A DNA stretch of 64,000 nt from an uncultured Rhizobium sp. (GTDB lineage Bacteria > Pseudomonadota > Alphaproteobacteria > Rhizobiales > Rhizobiaceae), in assembly GCA_945952415.1 (NCBI GenBank), contig CAMFIF010000010.1, positions 102,570 to 166,569 on the forward strand. The letters are read 5' to 3'. The first letter of the stretch is position 1. Each line of letters opens with the position of its first letter. Of this stretch, positions 54,772 to 64,000 are shown one piece after another. The notes beneath the pieces were generated by a model. The model saw only the letters and a list, made by a program, of their open reading frames with translations, did not search any database and was not told the DNA's origin. A program made the translations under genes and the position numbers.

Positions 54772-55695
54772 GTGATCGTCCGGCCCCGACCCAATCTGCT
54801 GCAACTCCTCTATATCATGCGCGGCTCCGTCATTCCGCGGATCCTGCCGCAGATCGCGGGCGTAGCGGTCTTTTCCGCCCTTCTCGTTGCCCTGCACGAT
54901 ATCTATCCCCAGGCCATCCCGATCTATGCCGGCGCGCCCTTCGCGCTGATCGGCATTGCCCTGTCGATCTTCCTCAGCTTTCGCAATTCCGCCTGTTATG
55001 ACCGCTGGTGGGAGGCGCGCAAGATCTGGGGTGAGCTCGTTTTCACCACACGCCATCTGGCCCGCCAGAGCCTTGTGCTCGAAGCCGGCAATGCTTCCGA
55101 CCGGGAAAGCCGCAGGCGGCTGCTTTCGCTCGCCATGGCCTTTGCCCATGCAATGGTCATCCATCTGCGCGGTGCCGGTGACAATGAAAGGGTGCTGAAG
55201 CATCTCCCGGCCGACGTGGCTCCCGCCTATCTCGGCAGCCGCAATCCGCCCGATGCGCTGCTGCGGGCCATGGCCGTGGAATGTGCGCTGTTGCTCCGTC
55301 GGGGCAGCATCAGCGATGTGCTCTACCAGGCCTTTGATCGCAGCCTGGCGAGCCTCGGCGCGGTGCAGGCGGGCTCGGAGCGGATCCGCAATACGCCCGT
55401 ACCCTTCGCCTATACGCTGCTCCTGCATCGCACGGCCTATCTCTTCTGTTTTTCCATGCCGCTCGGTTTCATCACGGCGCTCGGCTGGGCAACGCCGCTG
55501 GCCGCGGCCATGATCGCCTATGCCTTCTTCGGGCTCGATGCGCTCGGCGACGAGCTCGAAGAGCCCTTCGGTCTTCTCCCGAACGATCTCCCCATCGCCG
55601 CGCTGGCGGAGATCATCGAGATCAACCTGCGCGAGGCGCTCGGAGAAACCGACCTCCCGCCGCTTCCGGCCCCGGTGAACTACGTGCTCACCTGA
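54772..55695 (+). CDS. Bestrophin-family anion channel
   Basis: 307 aa from a GTG with AAGGA upstream. The family core SFRNSACYDRWWEARKIWGELV is near residues 68 to 90, with membrane segments around 25 to 45, 53 to 70 and two after residue 215 (LLLHRTAYLFCFSMPLGFIT, AAAMIAYAFFGLDALGDELE). Bacterial members are pentameric ion channels of uncertain physiological role. Convergent with the PilZ gene, stops 6 bp apart. Confidence 0.9.
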   Translation: MIVRPRPNLLQLLYIMRGSVIPRILPQIAGVAVFSALLVALHDIYPQAIPIYAGAPFALIGIALSIFLSFRNSACYDRWWEARKIWGELVFTTRHLARQSLVLEAGNASDRESRRRLLSLAMAFAHAMVIHLRGAGDNERVLKHLPADVAPAYLGSRNPPDALLRAMAVECALLLRRGSISDVLYQAFDRSLASLGAVQAGSERIRNTPVPFAYTLLLHRTAYLFCFSMPLGFITALGWATPLAAAMIAYAFFGLDALGDELEEPFGLLPNDLPIAALAEIIEINLREALGETDLPPLPAPVNYVLT

Positions 55696-55701
55696 TCGCG
55701 C

Positions 55702-56121
55702 TCAGTTTGGCGCCACGTAGCCGAACAGCGGGTGCTTTATGAGACCCAGGGTCGAGTTGGGATTGGTAACCCCGGCCAGGTGGTCGACGATCTTGGTTGG
55801 CTGTTCCTTGATGAACTCGCAGCGCAGGATGTCCTTTTCGCGGCCCACCACGATGCATCCCATGCCGAGCTGGTGCTTGCCGACGAACAGGTAGAAATGC
55901 TTCGGAATGTCCTTCGCCTGCTCGGTGAAAAGGCGAACCCCCACTTCCGATATATCCTGGGCGAGGACGATATATTGCGCGATGTTCCGGTTCCCCTTGG
56001 TGGTGAACAGAATGCGCGCCATGAAGGCACATTTGCGGCGCTCGAACCGACGCCGCTCGTATTTCGGCGCAATGCGGGAGAGATAGTTCCCGACAAGGCT
56101 GGTGTTGCTGGCATCCGGCAT
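55702..56121 (-). CDS. PilZ-domain c-di-GMP-binding protein
   Basis: 139 aa from the ATG at 56121, which has GGAGGAATACA in front; the track start at 56226 is too early. Both PilZ motifs are present: the Arg cluster YERRRFERRKC (RxxxR) and DISEVGVRL (DxSxxG), so it should bind c-di-GMP. Single-domain protein, a likely receptor for signals from enzymes such as the GGDEF-EAL protein at 2874. Confidence 0.85.
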   Translation of the reverse strand: MPDASNTSLVGNYLSRIAPKYERRRFERRKCAFMARILFTTKGNRNIAQYIVLAQDISEVGVRLFTEQAKDIPKHFYLFVGKHQLGMGCIVVGREKDILRCEFIKEQPTKIVDHLAGVTNPNSTLGLIKHPLFGYVAPN

Positions 56122-56264
56122 TGTATTCCTCCGTATCGTTGCGGTGGAAATAACAAAAGCAGATTTAGGCGCCTGTCTTATACATAGCACATTATTGGCG
56201 TAAGTCAAATATACGTCTAAAATCAAAGATTTATAGTTTTCGCCTTAACGGCTTATCTCACATT

Positions 56265-56702
56265 CTAACGATTGTATTCGGCAAATTTTCGCATCTGCCG
56301 GCTCCGGGGAAACAGCCAGTGGCCGATCTCGGAAAGGGTTGCTTCCGGCCGGGAAAGCGAGGAGAGAAAAGCGACCATGGCTTTGGATTCCCGCCGGATC
56401 AGCCGGCAATGCAGGCGGTCGGTGCCACGCCGATAGACGGTGCAGCCAAGCCCGATCTGTCCCGCCCCGAGTATCAGGGTAAAGCTGTTCGGCAGAAAGC
56501 CGCACAGTGCGCTGTCGATGACCAGCTCCTCGCGCGAGATCTCGCGGACATCGACGACGATTTCCTGGATGCGGCGGCAACCGGTGGTGCCATAGACCGC
56601 AACCGTCTGGAAATGGCAGGGCAGGCGTTCGAAGCCGTCGGGAAGGAAGGGTTCGGACCGATAGGCTGGCTGCCGGGAGCGGTGAGGGAAGGATGAGACC
56701 AT
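56265..56702 (-). CDS. Degenerate PilZ-like protein
   Basis: 145 aa from the ATG at 56702; an upstream TTG at 56735 is also open and neither has a good ribosome site. REISREELVI sits where DxSxxG is expected and the Arg motif is absent. Overall layout follows the PilZ gene next to it, which it probably arose from. A CtrA-like box lies just upstream. Confidence 0.6.
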   Translation of the reverse strand: MVSSFPHRSRQPAYRSEPFLPDGFERLPCHFQTVAVYGTTGCRRIQEIVVDVREISREELVIDSALCGFLPNSFTLILGAGQIGLGCTVYRRGTDRLHCRLIRRESKAMVAFLSSLSRPEATLSEIGHWLFPRSRQMRKFAEYNR

Positions 56703-56752
56703 AAAACATCCGAAAAGAAGAATAAACGAAAACAAGAATAATAGAATGTTAA

Positions 56753-56771
56753 ATGGTTAATTTTTGGTTAA
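56753..56771 (-). promoter_or_regulatory. CtrA-like box upstream of the PilZ-like gene
   Basis: On the minus strand TTAA-ccaaaaa-TTAACCAT, a full extended match, about 50 bp before the ATG at 56702. Confidence 0.55.
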
Positions 56772-56790
56772 CGGGGAGTGTCTTGCCCCA

Positions 56791-56827
56791 AAAGAAATGC
56801 CCTGCGCGCCGATGGCGGGCAGGGCAT
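56791..56827 (-). terminator. Terminator of the zwf-pgl-edd operon
   Basis: ATGCCCTGC/GCAGGGCAT stem with a second inner CGCC/GGCG stem; on the minus strand followed by TTTCTTTT. Confidence 0.85.
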
Positions 56828-56850
56828 ATGAAGAACGATGAAAGTCAGGA

Positions 56851-58677
56851 TCAGGCGAAGATGCCGGCACCCTCGTCGGCCGCGCGGGCGAGCATGCGGA
56901 AGGGGGCGAAAAGTTCGCGTCCCATGCCGAATTCATTGCCGGATAGATCCGCGACCACGGGGCTGCGGCTGGCGAGTTCCGCAGGCTCGACCAGAAGCTC
57001 CAGCGTGCCCTGAACCGCATCGAGCCGGATCATGTCGCCGTCGCGCACCAGCGCGATCGGCCCGCCATCTTTGGCCTCGGGCGTCACATGGATGGCTGCG
57101 GGCACCTTGCCCGACGCACCGGACATGCGGCCATCGGTCACCAGCGCCACCCGGTAGCCGCGATCCTGAAGCACGCCGAGCGGCGGCGTCAGGCGATGGA
57201 GTTCCGGCATGCCATTCGCCTTCGGGCCCTGGAAGCGCACGACGGCGATGAAATCCCGGTCGAGCTTCCCAGCCTTGAAGGCCTCCTGAAGCTCCTGCTG
57301 GTCGTGGAAGACGATGGCCGGCGCCTCGATGATGTGCCGGTCGGGCTTCACCGCGGAGATCTTGATCACGCCCCGGCCGAGATTGCCGGTGAGAACCTTG
57401 AGGCCGCCATTGGCCTGGAAGGGCTTGTCGATGGTGGTGAGCACCTTTGGATCGGCGCTGACGGAAGGGATGGGCTCGCGCACCACCTGGCCCTTCTCGC
57501 CAAGCTTCACGTCGATGGCATAGGCTTCCAGCCCTTCGCCGGCGACCGTGCGGACATCCTCATGCAGCAGCCCGCCCTTCAGCAGTTCGGAAATCAGGAA
57601 GCCCATCCCGCCTGCCGCGTGGAAATGGTTCACGTCGGCAAGCCCGTTCGGATACACGCGGGCCAGCAGCGGCACCACGTCGGAAAGATCGGAAATATCC
57701 TGCCAGGTGAGCTTGATGCCCGCCGCTGCGGCCATCGCCACCAGATGCAGCGTGTGATTGGTGGAGCCGCCGGTGGCATGGAGCCCGACCACGCCGTTGA
57801 CGATCGAGCGCTCGTCGATCATCTCGCCCGCCGGGGTGAATTCATTGCCGGAAGCGGTGATTGCAAGCGCCCGCCGGGCCGCCTCGCGGGTCAGCGCTTC
57901 GCGCAGCGGCGTACCCGGATTGATGAAGGAGGCGCCGGGCAGATGGAAGCCCATGATTTCCATCAGCATCTGGTTGGAATTGGCCGTGCCGTAGAAGGTG
58001 CAGGTGCCGGGCCCGTGATAGGATTTCGATTCCGCCTCCAGAAGCTCGGCACGGCCCACCTTGCCCTCCGCATAGAGCTGGCGGATACGGGATTTCTCGT
58101 CATTCGGCAGGCCCGAGGTCATCGGACCGGCGGGCACGAAGATCGCCGGCAGATGGCCGAAGGTGAGGGCTGCAATGACCAGCCCCGGAACAATCTTGTC
58201 GCAGACACCGAGATAGAGGGCCGCATCGAACATGTTGTGGGAAAGGCCGATACCGGCCGCCATGGCAATCACGTCGCGGGAAAAGAGCGAGAGCTCCATG
58301 CCCGGCTGGCCCTGGGTCACGCCATCGCACATGGCCGGCACGCCGCCTGCCACCTGCGCCACGCCGCCCGCCTCGCGCGCCGCTTCCCGGATGATCGCCG
58401 GAAAGGTCTCGAAGGGCTGATGGGCGGAGAGCATGTCATTATAGGAGGTGATGATGCCGAGATTGAGCACCTGATCCCCCGCCAGCGCCTGCTTTTCCGC
58501 CGGCGAACAGACCGCAAAGCCGTGGGCGAGATTGCCGCAGGAGAGCACGGCGCGGTGCGGCCTCTTGGAAACCGCCGTTCGCACCCGCTCCAGATAGGCC
58601 TCGCGGCCTGGCCGGGAGCGCTCGACGATGCGGCGGGTGATGGCTTCGATGGTGGCATGCGGTGTCCGAGACGACAT
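56851..58677 (-). CDS. edd: Phosphogluconate dehydratase
   Basis: 608 aa from the ATG at 58677 ([20 protein letters not shown]) with GAAGGGAAG upstream; the track start is 81 bp too early. Dehydrates 6-phosphogluconate to KDPG, the first committed step of the Entner-Doudoroff path. Iron-sulfur cysteines are seen in [19 protein letters not shown] and [16 protein letters not shown] family, normal length. Third gene of zwf-pgl-edd, the usual rhizobial arrangement. Confidence 0.97.
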   Translation of the reverse strand: MSSRTPHATIEAITRRIVERSRPGREAYLERVRTAVSKRPHRAVLSCGNLAHGFAVCSPAEKQALAGDQVLNLGIITSYNDMLSAHQPFETFPAIIREAAREAGGVAQVAGGVPAMCDGVTQGQPGMELSLFSRDVIAMAAGIGLSHNMFDAALYLGVCDKIVPGLVIAALTFGHLPAIFVPAGPMTSGLPNDEKSRIRQLYAEGKVGRAELLEAESKSYHGPGTCTFYGTANSNQMLMEIMGFHLPGASFINPGTPLREALTREAARRALAITASGNEFTPAGEMIDERSIVNGVVGLHATGGSTNHTLHLVAMAAAAGIKLTWQDISDLSDVVPLLARVYPNGLADVNHFHAAGGMGFLISELLKGGLLHEDVRTVAGEGLEAYAIDVKLGEKGQVVREPIPSVSADPKVLTTIDKPFQANGGLKVLTGNLGRGVIKISAVKPDRHIIEAPAIVFHDQQELQEAFKAGKLDRDFIAVVRFQGPKANGMPELHRLTPPLGVLQDRGYRVALVTDGRMSGASGKVPAAIHVTPEAKDGGPIALVRDGDMIRLDAVQGTLELLVEPAELASRSPVVADLSGNEFGMGRELFAPFRMLARAADEGAGIFA

Positions 58678-58786
58678 GGCTTTGCTTCCCTTCAATAGGC
58701 TCGCCGGGCAGCCCCCTGGGAGAGGGGCCGCGGAACGGAGCCAGGCTTGGTGATGCACGGCCTTGAGACGCGTGCGGAAGGCGCGC

Positions 58787-59482
58787 TCAGGGCGCCCAGT
58801 ATATGTCCGGTTCGGTGGCGGCGCGCGTGAGGACGGCGCGGATCGGCATTTCGCTCTCGTCTTCGCCTGCCTCGGCTTTCGCCAGCACCTCGCGCTTCGA
58901 CTGGCCTTCGATGTGAAGGATCAGAAGCCGCGCATCCTGCAGCCGGCGAAAGCTGAAGGTCAGCCGCGGTTCGCCCGCCCCTTCGGCTTCCATGGTGAGA
59001 ATGGGGGCTTCCGTCTCCAGATCAAGCGCCGCCGCAAGATGATTGCCGCCCGGGAAGAAGGAGGCCGTGTGGCCGTCACCGCCCATGCCGAGCACCACCA
59101 CATCGAGGGGCGCGGCAAGCGCCCCGGCTAAGCCCGAGGCGAGATGGGCTGCCTCCTCCGCCGATCCTGCGGGCTGGTAGAGCGGCAGGAAATGGGCCTC
59201 TGCCGCCGCATTCCGCAGCAGCCTTTCGGCCACCAGCTGGTGGTTTGAGCGGGGATTGTCGCGGGGAACGAAACGCTCGTCCACGAGGGTCACGTCCACC
59301 TTGTCCCAGTCGAGGCTTCGGGTCGAAAGCGCGTCGAAGAAACGCCCCGGCGTCGTGCCGCCGGAAACGGCAATCGAGGCCCGGCCGCGGGCTTCGATCC
59401 CTTCGGAAAGGGCCGATGCCACCCGGTCCGCCATGGCGGATGCCAGCGCTTCTCCCGTGTCGAATGCGTGGAAACGGCTCAT
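58787..59482 (-). CDS. pgl: 6-phosphogluconolactonase
   Basis: 231 aa from the ATG at 59482 ([20 protein letters not shown]), 4 bp after the zwf stop; the track start lies inside zwf. Motifs [37 protein letters not shown] and [17 protein letters not shown] are typical. Hydrolyses the lactone made by Zwf. Confidence 0.96.
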   Translation of the reverse strand: MSRFHAFDTGEALASAMADRVASALSEGIEARGRASIAVSGGTTPGRFFDALSTRSLDWDKVDVTLVDERFVPRDNPRSNHQLVAERLLRNAAAEAHFLPLYQPAGSAEEAAHLASGLAGALAAPLDVVVLGMGGDGHTASFFPGGNHLAAALDLETEAPILTMEAEGAGEPRLTFSFRRLQDARLLILHIEGQSKREVLAKAEAGEDESEMPIRAVLTRAATEPDIYWAP

Positions 59483-59486
59483 CGGC

Positions 59487-60962
<1,476 letters not shown>

Positions 60963-61008
60963 GCTCGTTCTCCGTAAAGGCATGGAAGCGGTCATAATCT
61001 AATCGATT

Positions 61009-61044
61009 TAAAAAAGCCAGACTTGCCGACGGCAAATCTGGCTT
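61009..61044 (-). terminator. Terminator of the puuA/puuB-like operon
   Basis: AAGCCAGA-c-TTGCC-gac-GGCAA-a-TCTGGCTT, 13 pairs with one mismatch; minus strand continues TTTTT. Confidence 0.88.
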
Positions 61045-61059
61045 GGGCGTGAAAAAAGA

Positions 61060-62343
61060 TCACAGCCGGTCGAGAAGCGCGTACCAGGTGAGCGCCAGGA
61101 ACAGGAGCGGTGCCCTCAACGAAGGCCCGCCGGGGAAGGGCGGGATTTTCAGGTCTCGATAGAGGTCGAGCTCCGTCCGGTTTCCGGTCACGTCATCCGC
61201 ATAGAGCTTGCCGCAATAGTTCGACAGCATCACCCCATGGCCCGAATAGCCCCCGATGGAGGTGACGCCGGGCATCACCTCCCGCACGAAGGGCTTGCGC
61301 GGCAGGGTGATCCCCACCGATCCGCCCCAGGAATGGGTGATCTCGATATCGGCGAGCTCCGGATAGATCTCGGCGATCTGGCGGCGGATATGGATGGAGA
61401 TATCGGCGGGATTGGCGGCCGTATAGGCCTCGCGCCCGCCGAAGATCAGCCGCCCATCCCGCGACTTGCGGAAATAGCGCACCATGAAGCGGCTGTCGGC
61501 AATGGCTTCGCTGCCCGGCAGCACCCGCGGGAACCGGTCGAGCGGCATGGTGGTGCCGATGAAGGAGCGGATCGGCATGACATGGGCCGCCGTGACCGGC
61601 TCCAGGCCCTCGATATAGCCATTGACGGCAATCAGCACCCGGTCGGCGGTGATGGTGCCCTTCGGCGTATCGATCAGCGTCTTGCCGCCCGCCTGGCGAA
61701 GACCGGTTGCCCGGGTCATTTCATGGAGGGAAGCGCCCGCCGCGGCTGCCACGCGGGCAAGGCCGATCACCAGCTTCAGCGGGTGGATATGGCCGGTGCC
61801 CGCATCATAGACGCCGCAGGTGAAGCGTTTCGAGCCGACGCGCTCCTCTGTTTCGCGACGGTCCATGTAGCGGATCGAGCCATAGCCGTAGCGCCCGGCC
61901 ATGATCTCGGCGGTGCGCCGGTATTCGTCATCCTTGCCGGGCTTGTGGGCCACGCTCATGTAGCCGGGCATGTAGTCCATGTCGATGCCATGGGCGGCGG
62001 CGAAATCCAGGAGATGGCGCTTCGCCCTTTCGGCCATGTCGAACAGCGCCTTGGTGCGCTCGAAGCCGAATTCCGGCTCCATCTCGTCCGGCCAGGCCCG
62101 CTGGCCGGTGCCGATCTGGCCGCCATTGCGGCCCGAAGCGCCATCGCCGAAGCGGGCAGCGTCGATCAGCGTGACCGAAACTCCCGCCTTGGCGAGATGA
62201 TAGGCCGCCTGAAGGCCCGTGAAGCCGCCGCCGATGATGGCGACGTCCGTTTGCCGCGAACCGTCGAGGGCCGGATAATCCGGCCGCTCGCCAGCGCTCG
62301 CCTGATACCAGGAAATTCCCGGCGCGATGGGGCTTTGCCACAT
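61060..62343 (-). CDS. FAD-dependent amine oxidoreductase, PuuB-like
   Basis: 427 aa, DAO family. FAD-binding VAIIGGGFTGLQAAYHLAKA near residue 35, then ARFGDGASGRNGGQIGTGQR, a stretch typical of gamma-glutamylputrescine oxidases, and THSWGGSVGITLPRKPFV near the C-terminus. Located 13 bp after a glutamine-synthetase-like gene, which matches the PuuA-PuuB pair of putrescine breakdown. Substrate is inferred from context. The C-terminus ends in a hydrophobic stretch (APLLFLALTWYALLDRL). Confidence 0.85.
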   Translation of the reverse strand: MWQSPIAPGISWYQASAGERPDYPALDGSRQTDVAIIGGGFTGLQAAYHLAKAGVSVTLIDAARFGDGASGRNGGQIGTGQRAWPDEMEPEFGFERTKALFDMAERAKRHLLDFAAAHGIDMDYMPGYMSVAHKPGKDDEYRRTAEIMAGRYGYGSIRYMDRRETEERVGSKRFTCGVYDAGTGHIHPLKLVIGLARVAAAAGASLHEMTRATGLRQAGGKTLIDTPKGTITADRVLIAVNGYIEGLEPVTAAHVMPIRSFIGTTMPLDRFPRVLPGSEAIADSRFMVRYFRKSRDGRLIFGGREAYTAANPADISIHIRRQIAEIYPELADIEITHSWGGSVGITLPRKPFVREVMPGVTSIGGYSGHGVMLSNYCGKLYADDVTGNRTELDLYRDLKIPPFPGGPSLRAPLLFLALTWYALLDRL

Positions 62344-62356
62344 GGGGTTAAGGCCC

Positions 62357-63787
62357 TCAGACGTTGAGAAGCAGGAATTCCCGCTCCCAGGGGCTGATCA
62401 CCTGCATGAAGGTTTCGAATTCGCCCCGTTTCAGCCCCGCATACATGCCGACGAACTCGGCGCTCAGGCAGCCCGCAAGGCTGGGCTCCGCCTCAAGAAG
62501 CGCAACCGCTTCCAGAAGGCCGCGCGGCAGGTCGATGGCCCCCTCGTTCACCGTCCCCTCCGAATGCGGCGTCGGCTGGATTTCGTTGACCATGCCGAGA
62601 TAGCCGCAGGCAAGCGAGGCCGCGAGTGCGAGATATGGATTGGCATCCGATCCCGGCAGCCGGTTTTCCACCCGCCGGGCGGCAGGCCCGGATACGGGAA
62701 TGCGGAAGGCCGTGGTGCGGTTGTCATAGCCCCAGGCGGTATTGACCGGGCTGGACATGCCGGGCGTCAGGCGCCGGTAGGAGTTCACATAGGGCGCCAT
62801 CATGACAAGCGCATTCGGCACATAGCGCTGCATGCCGCCGATGAAGTGGCGGAAGAGATCCGATTCCGACCCGTCCGGATCGGAGAAGATGTTGCGGCCG
62901 GTCTTCGCATCCACCACCGACTGGTGGATATGCATGGCCGAGCCCGCCTGTCCCTGCAGCGGCTTCGCCATGAAGGTGGCGTAGATGCCGTGCTTCAGGG
63001 CCGCCTCGCGGATCGTGCGCTTGAACATCAGCACCTGGTCGGCCAGCTGCAGCGGATCGCCATGGCTGAGGTTGATTTCGAGCTGCGCCGGTCCTTCCTC
63101 ATGGATCAGCGTGTCGATTTCCAGCCCCTGCTTTTCGGAGAATGCATAGATATCGTCGATCAGCTCGTCGAACTCGTTGACGCCGGCAATGGAATAGCCC
63201 TGACCGCCCAGGATGGTGCGGCCGGAGCGGCCCTTCGGCGGCTGCAGCGGATAGTCGGGGTCCTCGTTCATGGCCACGAGGTAGAATTCGATTTCCGGCG
63301 CCACGACGGGCTTCCAGCCCTTGGATTCGTAAAGGCTCACCACCCGGCGAAGCACGTTGCGCGGCGTATAGGTGGTCATCTCCCCATCGATGTCGACCAC
63401 ATCGCAGATCACCTGCGCGGTGGGATCCTCTTCCCAGGGAACGATGGCAAGGGTGGAAAGATCGGGAACCAGCTTCAGGTCGCTGTCGCGGGCATCATAG
63501 CGGAAGCCGCCGGATTCGTCGGGATATTCCCCGGAAATGGTGTGCCGGAACACGGCGTTCGGCAGGGCAAGCGATGTGGATGCATTGAACTTCGAGGTCA
63601 GCATCATCTTGCCGCGGGCGACGCCCGCAAGGTCGGGCGTAATGCATTCTATGTCTTCGATCCCTCGGGCGCGAAGCCATTCTCCGGCTTCCTTCCAGTT
63701 CGAGACGCCTCGAAGCGATTGGGCGGCGGCGCTGTCCGCCTGTTTGGATTTGGATGATTTGTCTGCTTTGCTTTTTTTCAGGGGCAT
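62357..63787 (-). CDS. Glutamine-synthetase-family ligase, PuuA-like
   Basis: 476 aa. Glutamine-synthetase fold with PEIEFYLVAMN, QLEINLSHGDPLQLADQV, GSAMHIHQSVVD and SDANPYLALAASLACGYLG. Sequence style and the adjacent PuuB-like oxidase suggest gamma-glutamyl-polyamine synthesis rather than ammonia assimilation. A Lys/Ser-rich tail of about 25 residues leads the protein. First gene of a two-gene operon. Confidence 0.85.
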   Translation of the reverse strand: MPLKKSKADKSSKSKQADSAAAQSLRGVSNWKEAGEWLRARGIEDIECITPDLAGVARGKMMLTSKFNASTSLALPNAVFRHTISGEYPDESGGFRYDARDSDLKLVPDLSTLAIVPWEEDPTAQVICDVVDIDGEMTTYTPRNVLRRVVSLYESKGWKPVVAPEIEFYLVAMNEDPDYPLQPPKGRSGRTILGGQGYSIAGVNEFDELIDDIYAFSEKQGLEIDTLIHEEGPAQLEINLSHGDPLQLADQVLMFKRTIREAALKHGIYATFMAKPLQGQAGSAMHIHQSVVDAKTGRNIFSDPDGSESDLFRHFIGGMQRYVPNALVMMAPYVNSYRRLTPGMSSPVNTAWGYDNRTTAFRIPVSGPAARRVENRLPGSDANPYLALAASLACGYLGMVNEIQPTPHSEGTVNEGAIDLPRGLLEAVALLEAEPSLAGCLSAEFVGMYAGLKRGEFETFMQVISPWEREFLLLNV

Positions 63788-63919
63788 GTCCCACCAGTTG
63801 GACGTTGATAATGAGAAACATCATATCCGCTCCAGAAAAATAAGCGAGGGGGGCCATATATTGACTTCGGCGCTTTTCCGGGGGAACAGGGTGCTTTTTT
63901 TGCGGGAAAAGAGGCTCAC

Positions 63920-64000
63920 TTGACGGTCAAGGTCGATGTTCTGGTGCTGGGCGCGGGCGCTGCGGGCCTCATGGCCGCCATTCGGGCGGGCCAGAGGGGA
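63920..64000 (+). CDS. Flavoprotein of the HI0933/YhiN type, 5' end only
   Basis: 27 codons to the window edge, starting at a TTG with AGAGG upstream. The reading MTVKVDVLVLGAGAAGLMAA is a Rossmann FAD-binding motif followed by IRAGQRG, which resembles the HI0933 family of uncharacterised flavoproteins. Truncated by the window, so the family call is tentative. Confidence 0.6.
   Translation, partial: MTVKVDVLVLGAGAAGLMAAIRAGQRG

Overview
This window is the core of a flagellar/motility cluster from a rhizobial alphaproteobacterium, most likely a member of the Rhizobiaceae. The evidence is the LuxR-type pair VisN/VisR and the OmpR-type regulator Rem as motility regulators, the accessory Mot proteins MotC and MotE, FlaF/FlbT, the gene order motA-fliM-fliN-fliG-flhB opposite flgF-fliI, GC-rich coding DNA with AT-rich intergenic regions, and the chromosomal zwf-pgl-edd block. 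I cannot name a species from sequence alone.

Layout. 1-594: no recognisable gene. 0.6-4.8 kb (+): visN, visR, then a small periplasmic molybdopterin-domain-like protein overlapping a membrane GGDEF-EAL protein. 4.9-10.2 kb (-): motA-fliM-fliN-fliG-flhB-orf, closed by a hairpin terminator. 10.5-19.6 kb (+): flgF, fliI, orf, flgB, flgC, fliE, flgG, flgA, flgI, motE, flgH, fliL, fliP, many joined by 4-bp ATGA overlaps. 19.9-31.4 kb (+): nine intact flagellin genes in tandem, here called fla1 to fla9, most with their own terminator. 31.8-37.9 kb (+): a FliH-like gene, motB, motC, fliK (old name motD), a lytic transglycosylase, rem. 38.1-50.1 kb (+): two hook genes, flgK, flgL, flaF, flbT, flgD, fliQ, flhA, fliR, then four small genes that look like FliJ, a FlgJ/CheL-type rod-binding protein, an unknown helical protein and a second FliL-like protein. 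50.3-56.7 kb: a WecG/TagA-type glycosyltransferase, a Wzz/ExoP-like chain-length protein, folD, PilZ-type proteins and a bestrophin. 56.8-61.0 kb (-): zwf-pgl-edd (Entner-Doudoroff entry). 61.0-63.8 kb (-): a PuuA/PuuB-like pair. The window ends inside a flavoprotein gene on the plus strand.

How it fits together. VisN/VisR are expected to activate rem, and Rem the middle and late genes. Reading the intergenic DNA, I find three recurring signals that are not part of the gene list. (1) A CAGyTTCrCGCAAG-N10-TAG element occurs upstream of motA, flgF, flgB, the FliH-like/motB operon, rem, both hook genes and flhA; it is a candidate Rem-type promoter. (2) CtrA-like TTAA-N7-TTAA or TTAACCAT boxes lie upstream of most flagellin genes, rem, the Wzz-like gene and one PilZ-like gene. 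(3) All nine flagellin leaders carry a TGTCCC(T) sequence that can pair with the Shine-Dalgarno AGGGGCA across loops of very different length, a candidate translational switch, possibly for FlbT/FlaF. The flagellin array also shows footprints of gene conversion: 362 bp identical between fla1 and fla8, 298 bp between fla5 and fla6, and 166 bp shared by fla4, fla5 and fla6. fliF is not in the window.
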